A stretch of DNA of 64,000 nucleotides from Mycoavidus cysteinexigens_B (GTDB lineage: Bacteria; Pseudomonadota; Gammaproteobacteria; Burkholderiales; Burkholderiaceae), in NCBI GenBank assembly GCA_031963465.1, contig JASSUG010000006.1:1-64000 (forward strand). Direction: 5' to 3'. The position numbers and the translations under genes were made by a program. The notes under the pieces are model-generated. The model did not search any database. It was not told the DNA's origin and saw only the letters and a program-made list of their open reading frames with translations. Within the stretch, counting starts at the first letter, position 1. Each line of letters opens with the position of its first letter. Positions 61,947 to 64,000 of this stretch are shown one piece after another.

Positions 61947-63218
61947 TCACAGATCAAGTGGTAGATGAACCAGTTGCCCTTCTTTGCGCAACTCCACCCC
62001 ACTCTCATCCAATTTTGTCACCACATAGCCACTCGGCAAGGTACTGCCGATTTGCACTTTCATGCCATTGGCCAGTTGTAAAAAAGCCGTTTTATGGTTG
62101 CCACTAAAGCCCGTCACCGTGGCAGGGAATATGCCAAGCTGGAGCTTTGAGGTTGGGATATCCTGATACACGACTCGAATCCGATCTTCATACTGTTTTT
62201 GCCAGATGTCCAATACTTGCCTAAGTTGCTGTTGACGCGCCGCCGGCAATTGGCCCGTGACGGTCAAAATATCGCCGCCTTGGCGCGCCACGCTTAGCTT
62301 TGCAAGCAGCTTATGCTCGCGCAAAGTATCCACCAAACCAGTGATAGTGGAGTCGGTATCGTTACTCACCGTCCATGACTTCAAGCCCGGCATCCGATTT
62401 AATTGCTGACTCACTGCCTCCCAATGTTTGCCTGCATGGATATTACCGGCAATCACCACCGAACCTATCGACGAACCGGCGCTTACCCGCGCATCCCGAT
62501 AGCCATTTGCTCGCAGTGTGTAAGCAATGCCCCGACGCAGTTCATCTTCACAGACAACTTGATTAGAGTATGCAATACCCGCATCTGTCAGCCGAGCTAA
62601 AAATGGAGCCAATTCAGTTGTATCACGACACAAACCAGAGAGCGTCAACGCACCGCTTTCAGCACGGACGACTTCTACCTGTGCGAGCCCAGTATCTAGC
62701 CGCAACGCCTCTTGATAACTTTCTAGATTAAATGGCACATACCGCGATACTGAAGCGCGTAATTCTTGCCCTGCTTGTAGCATTGCGATCACTAAGCCGG
62801 CAGCTATTAAGCATGGCAAGCCAATGCCCCATAAGCGCAAATCGCGCGCACGCACAGCGCCACGCACAGCAGGTGGAGTAACGGGCAGCTTTTCGACTGA
62901 ACTTGCCGCGCCTTCGGCCACACGCGCAAGGCTAAACTTGCAGCCAGCCAAATCTACGATTTGCCCCACATCCAACTTAATTTCATCCGTTTTTAAGCCA
63001 CGGCCATTCACTTTACAACGCATTCGCAAAGGCCGTAGAGTAACGCCATGCTCATCAACGCGTAACACACAATGGTCCCCGTGCGCGCCAGGCAGAGGGA
63101 AATGTACATCGCATCCAGGCTGGTCACCAACGGTCAACTCACCAGCAGGCAGATGTAGTACCTGCCCCGCTAGAGCCCCCGATTGGAAAACCAACTTCCA
63201 TAAAAAACGGGCTGTCAT
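61947..63218 (-). CDS. sctD: Type III secretion inner-membrane ring protein SctD
   Basis: A 423-residue YscD/SsaD-like protein. An N-terminal cytoplasmic FHA-like domain (LPAGELTVGDQPGCDVHFPL) is followed by one membrane helix (LWGIGLPCLIAAGLVIAMLQ, about 130-150) and periplasmic ring-building domains (EVVRAESGALTLSGLCRDTT; GSSIGSVVIAGNIHAGKHWE). It forms the outer of the two inner-membrane rings with SctJ. Confidence 0.92.
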   Translation of the reverse strand: MTARFLWKLVFQSGALAGQVLHLPAGELTVGDQPGCDVHFPLPGAHGDHCVLRVDEHGVTLRPLRMRCKVNGRGLKTDEIKLDVGQIVDLAGCKFSLARVAEGAASSVEKLPVTPPAVRGAVRARDLRLWGIGLPCLIAAGLVIAMLQAGQELRASVSRYVPFNLESYQEALRLDTGLAQVEVVRAESGALTLSGLCRDTTELAPFLARLTDAGIAYSNQVVCEDELRRGIAYTLRANGYRDARVSAGSSIGSVVIAGNIHAGKHWEAVSQQLNRMPGLKSWTVSNDTDSTITGLVDTLREHKLLAKLSVARQGGDILTVTGQLPAARQQQLRQVLDIWQKQYEDRIRVVYQDIPTSKLQLGIFPATVTGFSGNHKTAFLQLANGMKVQIGSTLPSGYVVTKLDESGVELRKEGQLVHLPLDL

Positions 63219-63462
63219 ATTAATAATCCTTGCCCTTCCACTATTTTTTTGAAATTACTGTGCCATGGCGTTTCACTTGCTCCGCCAGTACACCCTCTAA
63301 TGAGTGGCCGTCTAATCAAGAGACCACCCTCTATTCTACTACTTTTTTAGAATTTTACTCTCGATCAGCGCCGTTACTACAAAAGTAGTTTTGCGCTCAC
63401 GCCCGCAGAATCCATAGCCGCTGCGTTAGGCTTAATTTATCGACTGACGCTTCGAACTCAAT
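63219..63462. other. Intergenic region upstream of sctD
   Basis: 244 bases with no gene. It contains a short palindrome CTACAAAAGTAG at about 63378-63389 and a weak GTGG...CCAC hairpin near 63306-63328. It could hold an internal promoter for the secretion operon; no consensus promoter is evident. Confidence 0.4.
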
Positions 63463-63801
63463 TTATCGGATTGCATCCAATATCCTAGTAATCAGCTGGT
63501 GGCTGAGTTGCGCCACTTTATTTAGCTCGCTCTCGTAATTTGCGAGCGCCTTTTCTGCTTGCGAAAGCTCCATGTTTATCTGCTGCGAAATCACCGGGGT
63601 CGCGGCTGCGGCCAAGTGTTCTTTCAGCAACTGCACTACCGCGCGTTGGCCATCGCGTAGCGTATTTAATGCGACCCGCACCAACTCAAATGGATTTTTG
63701 TATTCATCTGAATAAATACCCTGAGTCGTAAGCCGCAGCATCCTAGATTCGCTTACGGCATGCCACATGTTAGAACGTAAAGGTAGATCGCCACTGTTCA
63801 T
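63463..63801 (-). CDS. Unknown helical protein at the head of the type III secretion cluster
   Basis: A 112-residue protein with no signal peptide and no membrane helix, helical and rich in Leu, Ala and Gln (ELVRVALNTLRDGQRAVVQL; INMELSQAEKALANYESELN). No family recognised. It has the size and composition of type III secretion chaperones, regulators or rod-like proteins, and lies upstream of sctD on the same strand. A role in secretion is inferred from position only. Confidence 0.6.
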   Translation of the reverse strand: MNSGDLPLRSNMWHAVSESRMLRLTTQGIYSDEYKNPFELVRVALNTLRDGQRAVVQLLKEHLAAAATPVISQQINMELSQAEKALANYESELNKVAQLSHQLITRILDAIR

Positions 63802-64000
63802 TTAACTAGCCTGTTCTTGATCAAATCGTACAAAACACCACTCTTCGCCCCCACTGACACACTTGAGTGTTGCCAGGGTTGAGTAATTATTCTAACCATT
63901 TTAGCCTATTCAGCGCCAGCGATTGCAATAAATTATCATTAAGCCAATTGCCGCGTCTTCTTATAAGCAACTTTATCCGAGCGTTGGCGCTGATTGGCGG
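63802..64000. other. Right-edge region, no gene resolved
   Basis: About 200 bases. On the minus strand a frame entering from the right edge ends near 63896 (last residues NRLKWLE), and another ends near 63940 (YKKTRQLA). Either could be the tail of a neighbouring gene, but too little is visible to decide. Confidence 0.3.

Noticed and set aside
63802..64000. Transposase tail at the right edge
   Set aside because: Two short open frames enter from the edge but neither shows a convincing transposase motif.

Overview
The window looks like a chromosomal segment of a betaproteobacterium of the Burkholderiaceae, probably one living inside a fungal or other eukaryotic host. The lineage rests on gene order (tRNA-Tyr/Gly/Thr-tuf-tRNA-Trp-secE-nusG-rplKAJL-rpoBC-recQ, and pilBCD-coaE-zapD-yacG facing mutT-DUF815-argJ-secA) and on protein sequence. 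The lifestyle is an inference from moderate base composition, AT-rich gaps, an SPI-2-type type III secretion system, a large TPS exoprotein and an NLR-like NACHT-WD40 protein. The combination recalls Burkholderia-related endofungal symbionts such as Mycoavidus or Glomeribacter, but no database check was possible.

Layout. 1-4420 (minus): 5' part of a filamentous-haemagglutinin-like gene that runs off the left edge. 4560-21262: recQ, a small DUF1640-like gene, then the minus-strand transcription/translation block rpoC, rpoB, rplL, rplJ, rplA, rplK, nusG, secE, tRNA-Trp, tuf and tRNAs Thr, Gly and Tyr behind a near-consensus promoter. 21320-24556 (plus): a CtaG-like protein, ispB and a CorC/HlyC-type protein. 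24743-30287: an accessory insertion with a 1683-residue NACHT/WD40 protein and the internally deleted remnant of a DUF1016 (YhcG-type) gene. 30393-43904: pilB, pilC, pilD, coaE, zapD, yacG, mutT, a DUF815 ATPase, argJ, secA, a DciA-like protein, a LysR and a GntR regulator. 43905-48270: AT-rich DNA with two tandem paralogous membrane/coiled-coil genes of unknown function, sharing a long duplicated leader, and an unknown lipoprotein. 48504-63801 (minus): a compact type III secretion cluster in the order unknown-sctD-sctE-sctC-sctF-sctG-sctI-sctJ-sctK-sctL-sctV-sctN-sctO-sctP-sctQ-sctR-sctS-sctT-sctU, with many ATGA-type overlaps.

How it fits together. The left half is core information processing and metabolism. 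The right half encodes a full basal body, export gate, ATPase complex, needle and inner rod of an SPI-2/Ssa-like injectisome. No translocators, gatekeeper or known effectors lie in the window, so the paralog pair and lipoprotein beside sctU are candidate cargo or accessory factors. The NACHT protein resembles fungal and animal NOD-like receptors in layout. Its near-identical WD repeats differ mainly at a few positions, as expected of a fast-evolving recognition surface.

Limits: family assignments come from motif reading by eye; start codons were chosen from homology memory, Shine-Dalgarno sequences and overlaps. No searches or structure predictions were run.
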